From assembly GCA_007693965.1 (NCBI GenBank), contig RECQ01000047.1:55713-119712 (forward strand): a stretch of DNA of 64,000 nucleotides, read 5' to 3'. The position numbers were made by a program, and so were the translations under genes. This DNA is from Phycisphaeraceae bacterium. Lineage in GTDB: Bacteria > Planctomycetota > Phycisphaerae > Phycisphaerales > UBA1924. Under the pieces are notes generated by a model. The model had not been told where the DNA came from, searched no databases, and saw nothing but the letters and a program-made list of their open reading frames with translations. Below, one piece after another: positions 8,622 through 18,367 of the stretch (position 1 is the first letter of the stretch; each line of letters begins with the position of its first letter).

Positions 8622-10400
8622 ATGATTGCTTCTTCGTCCGCAGCGAGCATGTTGCTCGGATTCGACGTTCGCGCCTTCGGGCGCTTCCTCATCGAATCCG
8701 GCGATGTGAGTGAACACGACTGGCGTATGGCCGGCGAGGTCGCCCGCCAGAACGCCGCGTCGCCGCTGCGCTCGCTTCTCGATCTCGGCCTGCTGGGCGA
8801 GGAAACGCTGGCGGTCCGACTCGCCGAGTCGACCGGTTGCGCCCGCTGGGCGCCCGACGATGAAACCGCCCCATTGAGCGAGGCCCTTCCAGTCGAATTC
8901 ATGCGCGCCAACGCCGTGCTGGCGCTGGACATCGCATCCCCGGCCGCCGATGTCGAGGCCGCTCCGGCCATGCGCCTCGTCTGCATCGATCCATCGGACC
9001 ATCACCTGTGGCGCTCCGTGCTCGGGCAGGTGGGTGGGAGCGCCGGCGCGGGCATCGAGATCGTCTTCGGCGCCCAGAAGGACATCAACCACTACATCGC
9101 CGAGCGGGCCGAACTCGCACCCGCGGCGTCCGGCGCCGGCGAGGACGAGATTGACGTCACAGCCGAGATCAGCCAGCTCCGCGACATGGCCAGCGATGCG
9201 CCGGTCATCCGATTCTTCAACCAGGCCGTCGAGCGCGCCATGGACCTGGGCGCTTCCGACATTCATCTGGAGCGATTCGACCATCGTGTCTCCCTTCGTC
9301 TGCGTGTGGACGGGGTGCTGATCGATCAGCCCGCGCCGCCGCTGCGCATGTACGAGGCGCTGCTGTGCCGCATCAAGATCATGTCCGGGCTCGACATCGC
9401 GGAGCGTCGCCTCGCCCAGGACGGGCGCATCCGAATGCGTCTGCGCGGGCGCATGGTGGACATGCGCGTGAGCCTCGTGCCCACCACCTACGGCCAGGAT
9501 GCAGCGATTCGTCTGCAGGATCGGGCCCGGATCGGCGAGATCACGCTGGAGGATCTCGGTTTCTCGGCGCCGCACATCGAATCGCTGGTCGGCGCCGCCA
9601 GCAAGAGCCACGGCATCGTCCTCGTCACCGGCCCCACCGGCTCGGGCAAGACGACAACGCTCTACGCCCTGCTGCGCCGGCTCATCACGTCCGAACTCAA
9701 GGTCATCACCGTCGAGGACCCCGTCGAGTATGCGATGGACGGTGTGAACCAGATCCAGGTCAATCCTGCAATCAACCTCACCTTCGGCAACACGCTACGG
9801 CATGTGCTGCGCCACGATCCCGATGTCATCCTCATCGGTGAAATCCGCGACCAGGAGACGGCCGAGATGGCCTTCCAGGCCGCCCTCACCGGTCACATGG
9901 TCCTTTCGACGCTGCACACCAACGATGTGCCGGGCACCTTCGTGCGCCTGATCGACATGGGTGTCGAGCCCTATCTCGTCAACGCGGCGGTCGAGGCCGT
10001 GACGGCGCAGCGGCTGCTGCGCCGTCTGTGCACACAGTGCCGCAATGATCCGGCCACGCGCGAATCCTGCCGCGGCTGCGGCGGGCTCGGATACCGCGGA
10101 CGCATCGCGGTCATGGAATACAGCGGCCTCACCTCCGAAGTGAAGCGATCGATCATGGAGGGCGCCGACGAGCGCAAACTCCGTGAAACCCTCGTCGCCG
10201 GCGGCTATCGCGATATGCGCGACCACGCCATGCAGCTCGTCGCCGACGGAATCACCGATGAAGCTGAAGTGGTGCGCGCCATCGGCCATCCCGACGCTGC
10301 TGAAGCCGCCGACCTCGAACCCAGAGCCGTCACCATCGTCTCCCCCGGACGGCGGACCGCTGCGGCCCGGGGCGCCGATGAAGGCCTCGAATCAGCATGA
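8622..10400 (+). CDS. gspE: T2SS assembly ATPase GspE
   Basis: The 592-residue cytoplasmic ATPase powers the pseudopilus. It has an N-terminal MshEN-like region (~12-150), the SDIHLERF motif (~212), Walker A GPTGSGKTTT (~336-345), VEDPVEYAM, Walker B-like DPDVILIGEIRDQET, and the His box ALTGHMVLSTLHTND. Near residue 470 a CTQC...CRGC pair gives the four-cysteine zinc finger usual for GspE and PilB. The N-terminus contacts GspL in known systems. No strong ribosome site precedes the ATG, but it sits 4 bases after gspG, so coupling is likely. It overlaps gspF by 4 bases. A second motor, pilB, lies downstream on the other strand. Confidence 0.93.
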   Translation: MIASSSAASMLLGFDVRAFGRFLIESGDVSEHDWRMAGEVARQNAASPLRSLLDLGLLGEETLAVRLAESTGCARWAPDDETAPLSEALPVEFMRANAVLALDIASPAADVEAAPAMRLVCIDPSDHHLWRSVLGQVGGSAGAGIEIVFGAQKDINHYIAERAELAPAASGAGEDEIDVTAEISQLRDMASDAPVIRFFNQAVERAMDLGASDIHLERFDHRVSLRLRVDGVLIDQPAPPLRMYEALLCRIKIMSGLDIAERRLAQDGRIRMRLRGRMVDMRVSLVPTTYGQDAAIRLQDRARIGEITLEDLGFSAPHIESLVGAASKSHGIVLVTGPTGSGKTTTLYALLRRLITSELKVITVEDPVEYAMDGVNQIQVNPAINLTFGNTLRHVLRHDPDVILIGEIRDQETAEMAFQAALTGHMVLSTLHTNDVPGTFVRLIDMGVEPYLVNAAVEAVTAQRLLRRLCTQCRNDPATRESCRGCGGLGYRGRIAVMEYSGLTSEVKRSIMEGADERKLRETLVAGGYRDMRDHAMQLVADGITDEAEVVRAIGHPDAAEAADLEPRAVTIVSPGRRTAAARGADEGLESA

Positions 10401-11674
10401 CACGTTTCACCTACAAGGCGATCGCGTCGCAGGGCGCTGCCGGTGGGGCGGGTGGCGCCGGGGGAGCTGGGGGTTCTGGTGGCGGAGGCTCCGGCGTTGT
10501 CATGGGCAGGCTGGAGGCGTCCGATGAGAAAGCCCTTCGCGAGCGACTGCGCATGCAGGGGCTCATCCCCATCGAGGTGCGCACACTCAGTCCGTTCGAT
10601 GCGCTTCGCAGCGCCGGCGCGTTCCGTGCGGGCGCCGGCAGGGCCCGGCGCTCCGACTCCGTCTGGTTCTTCCAGACCCTCCACCAGCTTCTCGTGGGCA
10701 AGGCGCCGGTCGAATCCGCCCTCGCCACCATGGAGGAGCTGGCGCCCAACCCGAGGCTGAAGAAGATCTGCGCCGATGTGCGCAACGGCCTGCGCGGGGG
10801 TGATTCACTCGCCGATGCAGTCGATCGCGCCCCCGGCCTCGCCGACGCCCACCACATGGCCCTGCTCCGGGTCGGCCACGAGTCGGGCCGCCTCGAGCAT
10901 GTCGTCTCACTGATCGTGCATTCGCTCGAAACCAGCCGCCGCGTTCGCAAGACGGTGGCGGGAAGACTGATCTACCCCGCCATCCTGCTCATCGTCGCGG
11001 TGGCGGCGGTGTGGATCGTCTCTTCGGTGGTGATTCCCCGCTTCATGCCGGCCCTGGAGGCGCTCGGCGCCGAGCTGCCCCCGAGCACGCAGATCACCCT
11101 GGCCGCCTCCCGGTGGATGGTGTGGATTCTGCCGCCCCTGATCCTGCTGGGCGCATTCGCGATCAGCTCGCGCGCCTTCAGACTGCCAGACGGCGTCCGG
11201 CAGCGCATCGACCGCTGGTCGCTACGGGCGCCCATTTTCGGCCAGCTTCGCTGGCATTCGCAGGCGGGCGTGATCGCCGACACGCTGGCGACCATTGTCG
11301 AGGGCGGCGGCGACGTGCTGATCGGTCTGGAGCAGGCCGAACGGGCCCTGACCTCGGACATGATCCGCGATCGCCTGTCGCAGGCGCGCCGCGAAGTGCG
11401 CGAGGGCGTCGAGCTCGGCGAGGCGATGGACAAACACCGGGTCCTTCCGCCCATGGTGGGCGCCATTGTGCGCATCGGCATGCGCAGCGGCGACCTGGTC
11501 GGTTCGCTGCGGCGCGCTGCCAATCTGTGCGTCGAAAAGCAGGAAGAAACGACGGAACGTTTGCTCACCCTTATGGGCCCGTGCATAATCCTGTTGCTCG
11601 CGGGCGTCATCGGCTGGGTCATCATCAGTCTCATCGCCGGCATCACCGCCGTGCACGACATCGGAATCATGTGA
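10397..11674 (+). CDS. gspF: T2SS inner-membrane platform protein GspF with glycine-rich insert
   Basis: The 425-residue protein has two repeated T2SSF cytoplasmic domains, each followed by membrane helices. The first begins SVWFFQTLHQLL; the first membrane helix is LIYPAILLIVAVAAVWIVSSVVIP. The second domain holds WHSQAGVIADTLATIVEGGGDVL, and the final helix is CIILLLAGVIGWVIISLIAGI. It forms the membrane platform beneath the pseudopilus. Unusual is a Gly/Ala/Ser run at residues ~13-35, inserted in the N-terminal strand where most GspF proteins have a short turn. It overlaps gspE by an ATGA junction. A 72-base gap follows before gspD. Confidence 0.93.
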   Translation: MTRFTYKAIASQGAAGGAGGAGGAGGSGGGGSGVVMGRLEASDEKALRERLRMQGLIPIEVRTLSPFDALRSAGAFRAGAGRARRSDSVWFFQTLHQLLVGKAPVESALATMEELAPNPRLKKICADVRNGLRGGDSLADAVDRAPGLADAHHMALLRVGHESGRLEHVVSLIVHSLETSRRVRKTVAGRLIYPAILLIVAVAAVWIVSSVVIPRFMPALEALGAELPPSTQITLAASRWMVWILPPLILLGAFAISSRAFRLPDGVRQRIDRWSLRAPIFGQLRWHSQAGVIADTLATIVEGGGDVLIGLEQAERALTSDMIRDRLSQARREVREGVELGEAMDKHRVLPPMVGAIVRIGMRSGDLVGSLRRAANLCVEKQEETTERLLTLMGPCIILLLAGVIGWVIISLIAGITAVHDIGIM

Positions 11675-11746
11675 ACCAACGGCGGCATGACGCCGCCTCA
11701 AGAATCGCGAACCTCCCGCGCCGCGGAGCGGGCTAAGGAGAGGGCC

Positions 11747-14245
11747 ATGAACATCAGGAAGAATGCCGGAATCGTGACGATGATCGCGGGCGCCGCGATC
11801 GCGCTCAGCGCCTGCCAGTCGTCGCCCGAACCGCGGGAACGGGCCCAGCCGATGACGCAGCTCCCGATGAACCAGGAAATCCGTCCGGTGACGCAGCCGA
11901 TCGACCGGATCGGAGGTCCGGTGGACACGCTTCCCGGCGCCATCCTGATTCACAAGCAGCGCCTCGAAGCGAAGCGGAACGGCGCCGAGCGTGTCGGCGC
12001 CGCCGTCATCGACCACGTGCCCGACGAGACCATGCGAGTGAAGTACACGGCCCGCGACGCCGCGGCCGATGAAGTGCTGCGCGTGCTGGTGCGGGAGTTT
12101 CTCGACCGCTCCTATGTCTTCCACGCCCCGCCGGCGGCCCGCGCCGGCGCCCAGACCATCACGCTCGATGTCGATCAGGAGATGACCAAGCAGGATGTCT
12201 ACGACCTCGTCGGAGCGCTGGCTGCGTTGTACGGCTGGTCGATCGATGACCGCGGGGACATGCTCGTCATCGGGCAGGCGTCGAGCATGTCGCGCACGTC
12301 CACCGCGCCGATCCTGGAGGCCAGGGCAGCGCTCGGCTCCGACGAGACCGCCCTCCGCGTCTTCCGGCTCCGCTACATGGGCGCCAAGGAATGCTCCGAC
12401 GCGATCTCGGAGCTGATAAGCGAGGGCGCCAAGACGGTGGTGTCAGGGCGCACGCTGATGGTCGTCGACCGGATGCGCCAGCTCAACCGCATCGGCCGCA
12501 TCATCGAGTCGTTGGACATGCCTGCGTTCCACGGCGCCGAAATATGGACGTACGAACTGACGTATGAGAAGGCGTCCGACGCCGTCGCGGCCCTGACCCG
12601 CATCGGGCAGTCGTCGCGTCTGATCGGCGGAACAGGCGCCGGGATGACGGAGTCGCTCGTCTCCTTCGTCGAAATCGCCGGCACGAACCGCATCATGGTC
12701 ATCTCTCGTGAACCGTCGGCGCAGAACATTGTCCGCCGCTGGGTTGAATCGATCGATCAACCCCGCCGCGAGGCCCGCCGTCAGAAGCACATCTATCGCT
12801 TCCAGAATCTTGAGCCGGGTCGCGTCTTGGCGCTGCTGAACTCGGTCTTCTCTGAACGGGTCGAACTCAGCAACAAAGACGCGGCGGAAACGGGTATTCG
12901 GTTCACCGTTGAACAGGACGAAGGTGTGCTGGTGATCTACGCCACGCCCTACGACTTCGCCGAGGTGTATTCCTTCCTCGAGCGCATGGATGTGGCCCGT
13001 CAGCAGGTTGTCATCCAGTCAATCATCGCCGAAGTGACCCTGAGAGACTCACTGCAGTACGGCGTCGAATATTTCCTGCAGGTGGGGCTCGACAGCAGCC
13101 TTCTGGATCTGACTGGAAACCTCACACAGCTCGGCCCCTCGTCTCCGACCGGCACGATCGCGTTCATCGCCACCGACGGTTTCGCGGTGGTGCAGGCTCT
13201 CGATCAGCGCAGCGATGTGAGCGTTCTCAGCACGCCCAAGCTCTTCGTGCGCGACAAGGACCAGGCGTCCTTCCAGTTCGGCGCCGAGGTTCCGATTCTC
13301 CGGGCGTCGCTTGACAGCGCCACCCAGACCGGCGGCACCACCGGCATCCGCAACGAAGTCGAATACCGCGAAACCGGCGTCATTCTCACGTACCAGCCGC
13401 GCATCAACGAGAACGGCGATGTGACCATCGTCATCAGGCAGGAGATCACCGACGCGGTTCCCAACGTCACCAGCGGCATCGACTCTCCGACCTTCACCAA
13501 GCGCGAGGTGGAAACCACGGTCACGATCCCGCACGGACACACCCTGCTGCTCGCAGGCATCATCGAGCAGCGTGAGACCGACCGCGTGGGCAAGATTCCG
13601 CTGCTGGGCGACATCCCGATCTTCGGACATGCGTTCCGAAACGTGGACAAGACCAACGAGCGCACCGAACTGCTGCTCACGATCACGCCCACCGTCATCA
13701 ACGAGGCCCGCGAGGCCGGGCCCATCCTCGATGACTTCCTGATCAGCGCCAGGGGTGTTGAAAACGCCCTGGCCCATTTCAAGGGCAGGCTTCCCGAAGC
13801 GCTGATCCGCGGCGTCGGCGTCAACGACGCTGGCAACGCCGGCGCGACACCCAACGCATGGTCCGGAGCGCCCGTGGCGATCGGTGGCCGGCCGGTGAGA
13901 AACATCGCCACTGAAAAAACCGAGGCCGACAGTGCGCCGCAGGGCGAGACGCATGCCGTCACGCCCGCGCCGACGCCCGTCAGCGCTCCCGAGCCCGCCG
14001 CGACGCCTGTCGAACCACCTCCTGTCTCAGCCGGGAGCGAGGAGCCGGACACAGCGCCCGCGATTGCCCCCATGATCGCGCCGCCGTCGCCCGCAATGCC
14101 GGCGCTTCCGGAGCCGCTCATCGGATTCGATCGCATCGCCCGCGCCATGAGCGCCCGTGAAGTTCAGGAAGACATCCAGGTCGCAATGTTCCTCCGTGAT
14201 CTGCTCTCCAGTGTCCACGGAGATGGAGGCTCTGACTTCCGATGA
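11747..14245 (+). CDS. gspD: T2SS outer-membrane secretin GspD, predicted lipoprotein
   Basis: The 832-residue protein forms the outer-membrane channel. A signal peptide ends in a lipobox (ALSAC, Cys at ~24), so the mature protein should be lipid-anchored. Tandem N-domains span roughly 80-420. The secretin domain follows, with VEYRETGVILTYQPRI and the signature TTVTIPHGHTLLLAGIIEQ and KIPLLGDIPIFGHAF near 590-645. The last ~150 residues are a Pro/Ala/Glu-rich linker ending in a short helix, which might contact other components. The ATG at 11747 has AAGGAG 6 bases upstream. It overlaps gspI by ATGA. No gspS pilotin gene is seen, which fits a self-targeting lipoprotein. Confidence 0.92.
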   Translation: MNIRKNAGIVTMIAGAAIALSACQSSPEPRERAQPMTQLPMNQEIRPVTQPIDRIGGPVDTLPGAILIHKQRLEAKRNGAERVGAAVIDHVPDETMRVKYTARDAAADEVLRVLVREFLDRSYVFHAPPAARAGAQTITLDVDQEMTKQDVYDLVGALAALYGWSIDDRGDMLVIGQASSMSRTSTAPILEARAALGSDETALRVFRLRYMGAKECSDAISELISEGAKTVVSGRTLMVVDRMRQLNRIGRIIESLDMPAFHGAEIWTYELTYEKASDAVAALTRIGQSSRLIGGTGAGMTESLVSFVEIAGTNRIMVISREPSAQNIVRRWVESIDQPRREARRQKHIYRFQNLEPGRVLALLNSVFSERVELSNKDAAETGIRFTVEQDEGVLVIYATPYDFAEVYSFLERMDVARQQVVIQSIIAEVTLRDSLQYGVEYFLQVGLDSSLLDLTGNLTQLGPSSPTGTIAFIATDGFAVVQALDQRSDVSVLSTPKLFVRDKDQASFQFGAEVPILRASLDSATQTGGTTGIRNEVEYRETGVILTYQPRINENGDVTIVIRQEITDAVPNVTSGIDSPTFTKREVETTVTIPHGHTLLLAGIIEQRETDRVGKIPLLGDIPIFGHAFRNVDKTNERTELLLTITPTVINEAREAGPILDDFLISARGVENALAHFKGRLPEALIRGVGVNDAGNAGATPNAWSGAPVAIGGRPVRNIATEKTEADSAPQGETHAVTPAPTPVSAPEPAATPVEPPPVSAGSEEPDTAPAIAPMIAPPSPAMPALPEPLIGFDRIARAMSAREVQEDIQVAMFLRDLLSSVHGDGGSDFR

Positions 14246-14658
14246 CCCGCCGCGGCGTGACGCTGCTCGAGGCGATCGTGGCGATGACGGTGCTCGCCTC
14301 CGTGGCCATCGTCTGCCTGCAGGTGCGCACCCAGGGGCTCATGCAGTCGCGCCGGGTGGAGGAGATCCAACGCACCGAACGCATCGCCGGCGCCATCCTC
14401 GACCAGGCGATGAACCGCATGCTGCCCGGCGCCGAAGGGCCGAACGAGGATGATCCCGCCCGCCGGATCATTTGGCGCGGCGAGCAGGACGGCGTCGCGT
14501 GGGAATGTGTGCGCGAGCTCACGCTGGTGCGCAATCCGCTGGCATGGTCCGGCGTGGTCGCTGATTCCGACCGTCTCGCCACTTACATCCTTGTTGACCA
14601 GTATCGCCTCACCCTCGGCGAACTCACAATCGAAGCCATCCGGCCCTCGGGATCATGA
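14242..14658 (+). CDS. gspI: T2SS minor pseudopilin GspI
   Basis: The 138-residue protein has a very short leader (MTRRG) followed by VTLLEAIVAMTVLASVAIVCLQV, a type III N-methylation signature with Glu at +5. The later region carries WECVRELTLV and a strand-rich end, in line with GspI, which starts the pseudopilus tip with GspJ and GspK. It overlaps gspD and gspJ by 4 bases each. Assignment between GspI and GspH-type minor pseudopilins rests on order (D-I-J-K) and size. Confidence 0.8.
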   Translation: MTRRGVTLLEAIVAMTVLASVAIVCLQVRTQGLMQSRRVEEIQRTERIAGAILDQAMNRMLPGAEGPNEDDPARRIIWRGEQDGVAWECVRELTLVRNPLAWSGVVADSDRLATYILVDQYRLTLGELTIEAIRPSGS

Positions 14659-15446
14659 CGCCCTTCGCATACGCCAACCCGAACCACCGCCGCGCGGGCA
14701 TGACGCTGCTCGAACTGATCATCGCGCTGACGCTCTTCGCCTTCATCGGGAGCATGGCGGCGACGCTGTGGTCGCAGGCCCGCTCCTGGACGGATGAAAA
14801 TGCCGCCGCCGAGCGCTCGGTGCGCACCCATCGCGTCGCGGATTTCATGCAGCGGCAGTGGGCGGATCGCCGCAGCGACATCGCAGGATTCTCTGCGGAA
14901 TCGGATGCAGTGCTGGTCACCGCGAATCGCATCGAGTTCATCACCGCCTCGCCTGCGCTCTTTCCGGAGTGGCCGCTGGTCCGGGCCGCCTACATGATCG
15001 AGCGCGATGAGCTCTACACGGGTCCGCCCGAGCAGGCGCCGTGCCGGCTTGTGTATGAGGAGACGCGGGTCACCCGCCTCGACACGTTCGAGGACACCGC
15101 ATACGACAGGCGGGGCGAACGGAAGAAGGAAGTCATCACGCTGCTTGACGACTGCCGCAATCTGCGATGGGAGCGGTTCAGCATCGAGGAGATCGTCGGA
15201 GACCTGGAGTCGGTCTTTGGGATTCCCGAGGGCGTTGATCCATGGCTGACGCCGGAGAATGGCGTTGCAGCCGAGCGCCGCCCCGGCGAGGACGGCGAGC
15301 CAGCCCCCCGGACCAGCCGCGCTGCGCGTGAGGCGGCGGAAGAGTCGGAGAGGCGCGAGCGTCCGCCGCTCCGCGGCGTTCGTCTCAAAGGTGTTCACAA
15401 GGACAGGGAGTTCACATGGGTTCTCGTCGGCGCGGGTTCGCGCTGA
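14655..15446 (+). CDS. gspJ: T2SS minor pseudopilin GspJ
   Basis: The 263-residue protein has a leader ending RRAG, then MTLLELIIALTLFAFIGSMAATLWSQA with Glu at +5. The length suits GspJ, though the C-terminal third contains a charged disordered stretch (EDGEPAPRTSRAAREAAEESERRERPP shortened here as an Arg/Glu-rich run) before a last strand FTWVLVG. GspJ joins GspI and GspK in the pseudopilus tip. It overlaps gspI by 4 bases and gspK by 31 bases, an unusually long overlap that keeps the two genes coupled. Confidence 0.82.
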   Translation: MTPFAYANPNHRRAGMTLLELIIALTLFAFIGSMAATLWSQARSWTDENAAAERSVRTHRVADFMQRQWADRRSDIAGFSAESDAVLVTANRIEFITASPALFPEWPLVRAAYMIERDELYTGPPEQAPCRLVYEETRVTRLDTFEDTAYDRRGERKKEVITLLDDCRNLRWERFSIEEIVGDLESVFGIPEGVDPWLTPENGVAAERRPGEDGEPAPRTSRAAREAAEESERRERPPLRGVRLKGVHKDREFTWVLVGAGSR

Positions 15447-16516
15447 TCATCGTGATGATCGTCGTCGCGGCGATCTTCGCCCTCGCGATGCAGGGCGCCA
15501 TCGCCGTGCGCACCACCTCCATGGAGGCGGGCGCCATGCGCGATCTGGGCGCGCTTGAACGCGAAGCCTCCAGCGCCGCCAACATCGCCATCGCCGCGCT
15601 CGTCTCCACCGCTCGAGGCGGTGATCGCCCCGACGAAGAAATAGTCTCCGACGGCGTCGATACGCCGGCGCCTTCAGCGCGGCCTGAGCGCCCCGAAATC
15701 CCCGAGTTTCCCCCCGAGATGCGCGAGCTGCTCGGCGACCTCTTCGATGAGCTCGACCAAGAGGATGACGCGGTCGACGTCTCTCCAAACCAGTCGAGCG
15801 CCACCACGAGAGCCGTCGAGACCGGCCCCTTCACCGTTCTGCAGCGCGTGGGGCTGCCCGGGCGGGCCATCCGTGTCGAGCGGGGCGGCCGGGCGTTCGA
15901 TGTGCGAATCATCGACGGCGCCGGGCTGATCAACCTCAACACCGTCACCGAGGAGCACTTCCGCAGCTACCTGCGCTTGATGGGCGTCGGGTCGCCCACC
16001 GACGAAGCCATCGCCCATCAGCTTCTCGACTGGCGCGAAGAGGGAGATTTCGTGCGTCCCCGCGGCGCCGGGCCTGAAGAGCACCGCCGCCGGGGCGTCA
16101 CCATCCGCAACGGACCGCTCGAAGCCATCGAGGAACTGCTCTACCTGCCCGACATGACGCCGGAGATCTACCGCCGCATACGAACCGATCTGACCCTGTA
16201 CGGCGAGGGGAATATCCACGCGGGAACCGCGCCACGCCATATCCTGCTCAGCATCCCCGGCATGACGGCGGAGGCGGCGGATCGCATCATCGACCTTCGC
16301 AGCCGCGGCGAGCTGAACCGCACATCCCTCGATCAGGCCCTCGGCCTGCTGGCGAGGGGGGCGGCTGAGAGTCTGCAGTTGGAACTCTCCTCGAATCTGC
16401 GCATCTTTGTGGAGGTCGTCGATTCCGACATGCCTCCCTTCGTCGGGGAGACTATCGTGACCAACCGCCGGGGCGTGCAGCCCGTGGCGCTGCGTCCCGC
16501 CGGGCTGGCCCGATGA
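15416..16516 (+). CDS. gspK: T2SS minor pseudopilin GspK
   Basis: The 366-residue protein has the short leader MGSRRRG followed by FALIIVMIVVAAIFALAMQGA. The position +5 residue is Ile, not Glu, which is the known hallmark of GspK. The body contains the helix-hairpin-helix-like segment INLNTVTEEHF, and a later HILLSIPGMTAEAADRIIDLR, both typical of the GspK alpha domain. GspK caps the pseudopilus. An acidic Pro-rich stretch (~75-120) is inserted after the N-terminal helix. A GGGAG ribosome site precedes the ATG, which lies inside gspJ. Confidence 0.88.
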   Translation: MGSRRRGFALIIVMIVVAAIFALAMQGAIAVRTTSMEAGAMRDLGALEREASSAANIAIAALVSTARGGDRPDEEIVSDGVDTPAPSARPERPEIPEFPPEMRELLGDLFDELDQEDDAVDVSPNQSSATTRAVETGPFTVLQRVGLPGRAIRVERGGRAFDVRIIDGAGLINLNTVTEEHFRSYLRLMGVGSPTDEAIAHQLLDWREEGDFVRPRGAGPEEHRRRGVTIRNGPLEAIEELLYLPDMTPEIYRRIRTDLTLYGEGNIHAGTAPRHILLSIPGMTAEAADRIIDLRSRGELNRTSLDQALGLLARGAAESLQLELSSNLRIFVEVVDSDMPPFVGETIVTNRRGVQPVALRPAGLAR

Positions 16517-16547
16517 GCGGGATGCGAACAGTGAGGAATCGCCGCGT

Positions 16548-17783
16548 ATGACGCTGACCCCGTGGAAAAAACTCTCCGCTGTGATCCTCGGCGACGATCT
16601 CCACGTCGCGCTGGTGAGCGGTTCGCCTCTGGGCGTTCGTGTTCGCCGTGGGCCGACGCTGCGCCGCTTCCTCTCCATGCCTGAATCGGAAGCGCGTGCG
16701 GCGCTCGAACCACTCGCCTCCGGCGCCCGTGTGACACTGACCTGTCCCGCCTCCTGCTGCGCCCTGCGGCCCATCCAGATGTCCGCCCGGCAGTGGGAGG
16801 GCGCTCGCGAGGAAGTCGAACGCTCCATCGATCGGTTGCTCCCCATTCCCGCGTCGGATGCGATGGTCGGTGTGATCGACGTCGGTGAGGAAGCGGGCGC
16901 CGGCGGCTGTCTGGTTGCGGTGCGCCGCTCGCTCGTTGCGCCATGGATTGATGCGATCGGCGCCGCCACGCAGCGGCCGATTCTGCACGTCCTTTCGCCG
17001 CACATGGCGATGCTGGGGCTCGGCCTGCAGGGTGAGGCGCGGGCGGATGTGATCGAGCCCGGGCCGCACGGCGGCGCGCTTCGTCATGAGCTGGCGTGGG
17101 GTCGTCCGGTTGCGCTCGGCGAGCCCGATCATGCTGATGAAGCGCTCGCGCATGGCACTCGCGTCACGCTGCCGGGAGAGTCGGAACAACCGGTCGCAGG
17201 CGAGATCGAGCCGCACCAGCTCGCCATCGCCGCGGCCATGGCGCCGGTGGTGGCGCCGGGCGTCTTCGCGCCGCTGCTGGGCCCGACGCCTCCGCTGCCG
17301 AAGCGATGGATCCCCCCCGCCGTCGGCGCCGCGGCGGCGCTGGCGCTCTTCCTCGCCGGCCCGGCCATGTGGGAGTCGCGCCTGGTGCGAGCGACGGATT
17401 CACTTCGCGCCGAGCACGCCACGATGCAGGACCGCGTCGATTCGGTCCAGGCGCTGCGCCAGCAGGCAGAGCGCTACGGCAGGTTGGTCAACGAGGGCGT
17501 CGCTCAGGCCACCAGCGAGTGGGGGAGCGTGCTTCCCACACTCATCGACGCCCAGCGATCCCTGGGCGACCGCGGCTATTTCTACCGGCTTGAAGTCACC
17601 ACCCGCGAACTGCACATGGTGGGTGAAGCGGGCAACGCCACCGGCGTTCTGGAGCGTCTGGAGACGAGCGAAGCGCTCACATCCGCGCGCATCACTTCGC
17701 CCGTGACGACATCCAACCAGACCGGGCTCGAAACGATTGATGTCCGTGTGGATCGGGCGAGCAGGCGGGGAGGCGTTCGATGA
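16548..17783 (+). CDS. gspL: T2SS inner-membrane assembly protein GspL-like
   Basis: The 411-residue protein has a soluble N-terminal part (~1-245) of the actin-like fold expected of GspL or PilM, one membrane helix (~247-268, VGAAAALALFLAGPAMW), a coiled coil (HATMQDRVDSVQALRQQAERYG) and a ferredoxin-like C-domain (~320-400), as in GspL or PilN. In T2SS, GspL links the GspE motor to the periplasmic GspM. Sequence motifs are weak, so the call leans on architecture and gene order. It lies 31 bases after gspK and overlaps gspM by ATGA. Confidence 0.75.
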   Translation: MTLTPWKKLSAVILGDDLHVALVSGSPLGVRVRRGPTLRRFLSMPESEARAALEPLASGARVTLTCPASCCALRPIQMSARQWEGAREEVERSIDRLLPIPASDAMVGVIDVGEEAGAGGCLVAVRRSLVAPWIDAIGAATQRPILHVLSPHMAMLGLGLQGEARADVIEPGPHGGALRHELAWGRPVALGEPDHADEALAHGTRVTLPGESEQPVAGEIEPHQLAIAAAMAPVVAPGVFAPLLGPTPPLPKRWIPPAVGAAAALALFLAGPAMWESRLVRATDSLRAEHATMQDRVDSVQALRQQAERYGRLVNEGVAQATSEWGSVLPTLIDAQRSLGDRGYFYRLEVTTRELHMVGEAGNATGVLERLETSEALTSARITSPVTTSNQTGLETIDVRVDRASRRGGVR

Positions 17784-18364
17784 CGAAGGATCAGCGCAGA
17801 AAGGCGATCATGCTCGGCGCCGCCGGTGTGCTGGCCGTGGTGGTGGTGCTCGATCGCGCCGGGCTCTTCTCCTCGGGAGGCGATGAGACCGGCGCGGACG
17901 CCCGCCAGGCGTACCTGGCGCAGGCCTCGCTCGTCGAGCGCACCCGGCAGGTGGTCGATCAGGAGGATGCATGGCGCGATCTGCTGGCAGGCTCCCGAAG
18001 CTCGTGGGAGGGCGTGCGTCCGAGCCTCATCCATGGCGCCAGCGCAGAGCTGGCCGCGGGTCGGCTGCGCGACATGGTCGAGGCCATTCTTCGAGATCTT
18101 GATCTTCGAATCGATTCCTCGCGCACGCTTCCCGTGCGCACGCCGCTGGAGGGAGAGCCCGTGCGAATCATCGGGCTGACGCTTGATGTGCACGCTCCCA
18201 ATCCGGATGTCCTCTACCGAGCGCTCGACCGGCTGGAGAACATCGAGGACGCCATCACGAACATCGATCGGCTCAGCGTGCAGGGGCCGGGGCTGCGCGG
18301 CGCTCCGGGTGTGCGCGTGTCGCTGGATTTGCGAGCCATGGCGTGGATCGGGCAGGAGGGCTGA
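17780..18364 (+). CDS. gspM: T2SS inner-membrane assembly protein GspM-like
   Basis: The 194-residue protein has an N-terminal membrane helix (~10-28, IMLGAAGVLAVVVVLDRAGLF), a helical segment, then a ferredoxin-like domain ending ISLDVHAP and VSLDLRAMAWI-type strands. This is the GspM/PilO layout: one membrane pass and a periplasmic dimer domain that pairs with GspL. It is coupled to gspL by a 4-base overlap and is 3 bases from the next gene. Family is inferred from architecture and place. Confidence 0.68.
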   Translation: MTKDQRRKAIMLGAAGVLAVVVVLDRAGLFSSGGDETGADARQAYLAQASLVERTRQVVDQEDAWRDLLAGSRSSWEGVRPSLIHGASAELAAGRLRDMVEAILRDLDLRIDSSRTLPVRTPLEGEPVRIIGLTLDVHAPNPDVLYRALDRLENIEDAITNIDRLSVQGPGLRGAPGVRVSLDLRAMAWIGQEG

Positions 18365-18367
18365 CCC

